This document shows positions 31,213 through 32,500 of a stretch of 32,500 nt of DNA, piece after piece. Source of the stretch: Bigelowiella natans CCMP2755 (lineage: Eukaryota; Cercozoa; Chlorarachniophyceae); the NCBI GenBank assembly GCA_000320545.1, contig ADNK01000233.1, positions 10,001-42,500 on the forward strand, given 5' to 3'. The first letter of the stretch is position 1. Each line of letters begins with the position of its first letter. The notes beneath the pieces were generated by a model. It worked only from the letters and a program-made list of their open reading frames with translations. It was not told where the DNA came from and did no database searches. Position numbers and translations under genes: made by a program.

Positions 31213-32254
31213 TGTGGAATACGATGCTGGCTGCTGCGTGGCGATAGTAGTGGGTACACAAATACCCCGGACGATGATCAAGCTCACGAGGGAGATGAGA
31301 TGAGAGAAAGGAGGAGGAGGAGGAGTAGCGGGGGGTGGGAATTCGCTTCTGCTCAACCATCAGTTTTTATGCGACTTCTATGCACAGCGATGATTCTTAC
31401 TTCCTGGCGTTTAGTTGCTCTTCTTCTTTAAACCCACGCTTTCAGGTAGCTGAGGGGGATGATGAAAGCAAGCAGGGAGTTCCCCCCAAGGCCAAGAAGC
31501 GGAGCACGAGCAACGACAATGCCGATACCAACGGTGTCACCATGATGGGAGGGAAGGATGACATCAAGCACAAGGGCAAGAACTACAGCAATGGCAGCCA
31601 TGAAATCAAGGAAGAGGATGATGACGATGATGACGACATAATGAAAAACCTAAACAAGGAGCTGCGTGCTGATGGAGGCGAGGTCAACGCCTACGAGGAG
31701 GAGAGGAAGCAGATGAAACTGAAAAGAAAGCAATTGAAGAAGAAGAAGAAGAAGAAGAAAAGGAAGGAGGATCTGCAGAAGGAAAAGGCTCCCATAGATG
31801 TGCCAGCACTACTCACGAAAGCAGGTAGCGATAACAACAACAATCAATAACGACGGCGACAACTACTTAAGCGACATTCTCCTGAACGAAATGCCGAGAG
31901 GAAATCCCCAGATATCCATTTCCCCGCTACGGAGATGGACCCCAAATAAACAAGCATTAGTCTTATTACAAGAGAAGGGCAACAAGACCCTTTCATATAT
32001 ATATATATTACATATTAATCGCATGTTCTGATACTGCTGCTTTTGCTGCTGCTATGCGTTGCTATCACGATCATCATCCCACCATTACAATTATCATTGT
32101 CATTATCGTCATTATCGTCATGATCTCATGGCTGATACTACTGCCCCCTCCCTCCCCCCCAATGCAAGGACTTGCCCTTGACTTACGTGACAAGATCATG
32201 GAAGAAGGTCCTCTTGAAACAGAAACAACACTCGTAGCCAACACCTCACAGTAA
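29230..32254 (+). CDS. Ankyrin-repeat protein with MGxxxS acylation start
   Basis: Nine exons join in phase: 29230-29269, 29428-29483, 29641-29763, 30089-30151, 30360-30482, 30805-30903, 31090-31173, 31446-31824 and 32169-32254 (TAA), for 350 residues. The start MGAACSS fits the MGxxxS N-myristoylation rule with a nearby Cys for palmitoylation. Ankyrin helices follow: DDEDLQGLIEAIKDNDIR (15-32), ALIRATKDERNAIVSMLLKNGASLE (about 106-130), HEKTALMWASMQGSVETAKILLEAKANPDACD (136-167) and SGRTALSLAIDLNQLGIKNLL (169-189). TALMWAS and RTALSLA are the family's TPLHxA turn. A Pro run then leads to an Asp/Glu and Lys-rich tail with a Lys/Arg block near 290-310 that could be a nuclear signal or a coil. 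The third and fourth exons (33-94) are less typical and their splice choices less sure. Protein-protein scaffolding at a membrane is inferred. Confidence 0.78.
30214..30249. repeat. (TG)n microsatellite in an ankyrin-gene intron
   Basis: A TG run in the intron at 30152-30359. Confidence 0.9.
30701..30768. repeat. (TA)n microsatellite in an ankyrin-gene intron
   Basis: About 68 bases of unbroken TA, the longest such run in the window, in the intron at 30483-30804. Confidence 0.97.
31181..31209. repeat. (CA)n microsatellite in an ankyrin-gene intron
   Basis: A CA run seven bases after the donor of exon 7; the exon's end itself is a run of C coding for Pro. Confidence 0.9.
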
Positions 32255-32383
32255 ATAGTAGATAGGGAAATATCACTAGCATTTCATCCACGTTACCGGA
32301 GAGAGGATTCTTTGTACTGTGCATACGGTCCGGTGGGGGGAAAGGTCGAGTCCCTTGAATCTTACTACCGCGACTGAAAAAAG

Positions 32384-32500
32384 GTTACGACGAAATCGAT
32401 TGGTACATGACTGCGAATGAGCGCGACTGGGCGAGGATGATGAGAGATACGGGAATTACAGAGCGAGTCAAGGTGTTATTTTACAATTTTGTGTATGATA
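32384..32500 (+). CDS. Partial exon of an unrecognised gene at the right edge
   Basis: After a purine-rich AAAAAAG acceptor-like site the frame reads YDEIDWYMTANERDWARMM and continues through DTGITERVK to the end of the window, with GTGTTA at 32471 a possible donor. The codon composition is protein-like (Asp, Glu, Trp, Tyr, Arg) and unlike the repeats nearby. An in-frame stop lies upstream near 32357, so this is either an internal exon or a start outside the visible ATGs. No family is recognised from so short a piece. Confidence 0.4.

Noticed and set aside
1-32500. CRISPR array, insertion sequence, retroelement or viral insertion
   Set aside because: The repeats seen are microsatellites or short dispersed words. 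I saw no regularly spaced repeats with unique spacers, no transposase, no reverse transcriptase motif and no long terminal repeats.

Overview
This window is intron-rich nuclear DNA from a eukaryotic protist, most likely an alga or relative with a complex plastid. Coding regions are broken by GT-AG introns from about 36 to 680 bases, with pyrimidine-rich acceptors and occasional TAAC-like branch sites. Dinucleotide and trinucleotide microsatellites are very dense, mostly in introns and between genes. One small gene encodes a signal peptide followed by an Arg-rich segment with an Ala-Phe junction, which resembles targeting to a red-lineage complex plastid; that is the only clade clue and it is weak. 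No rRNA, tRNA, CRISPR array, insertion sequence or virus was recognised. All gene models were assembled by eye from splice signals, codon phase and protein continuity, without transcript support.

Layout, left to right: microsatellite-rich flank (1-829); FHA-domain protein, minus (830-3531); fucosyltransferase-like type II membrane protein, plus (4031-6208); CTAG-rich intergenic island (6209-7276); an unrecognised many-exon protein with an MGxxxS acylation start, minus (7277-11655); a long non-coding stretch with a short-repeat family and CTAG palindromes (11656-13555); a single-exon HMG-box protein, minus (13556-14494); FABP/lipocalin-like protein, plus (15272-16275); small signal-peptide membrane protein, minus (17144-17681); GH32-like secreted protein, plus (17961-20251); ORC4, minus (21171-24347); a doubtful secreted Cys-containing ORF (24526-25056); an OGFr-domain protein ending in a PCNA-binding PIP box, minus (25598-28939); an acylated ankyrin-repeat protein, plus (29230-32254); and the first visible exon of another gene (32384-32500).

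The genes do not form a pathway or operon. Two nuclear replication or chromatin genes, ORC4 and the OGFr-PIP protein, lie next to each other on the minus strand. Two head-to-head pairs share short intervals of 279 and 290 bases (17681/17961 and 28939/29230) that probably act as two-way promoters. Gene-free stretches on the 3' sides of genes repeatedly carry a distinctive CTAG/TGCATG-rich composition. The most notable biology is the join of an OGFr domain to a C-terminal PIP box, the very long charged N-terminal extension on ORC4, and a 36-base intron in the unrecognised gene.
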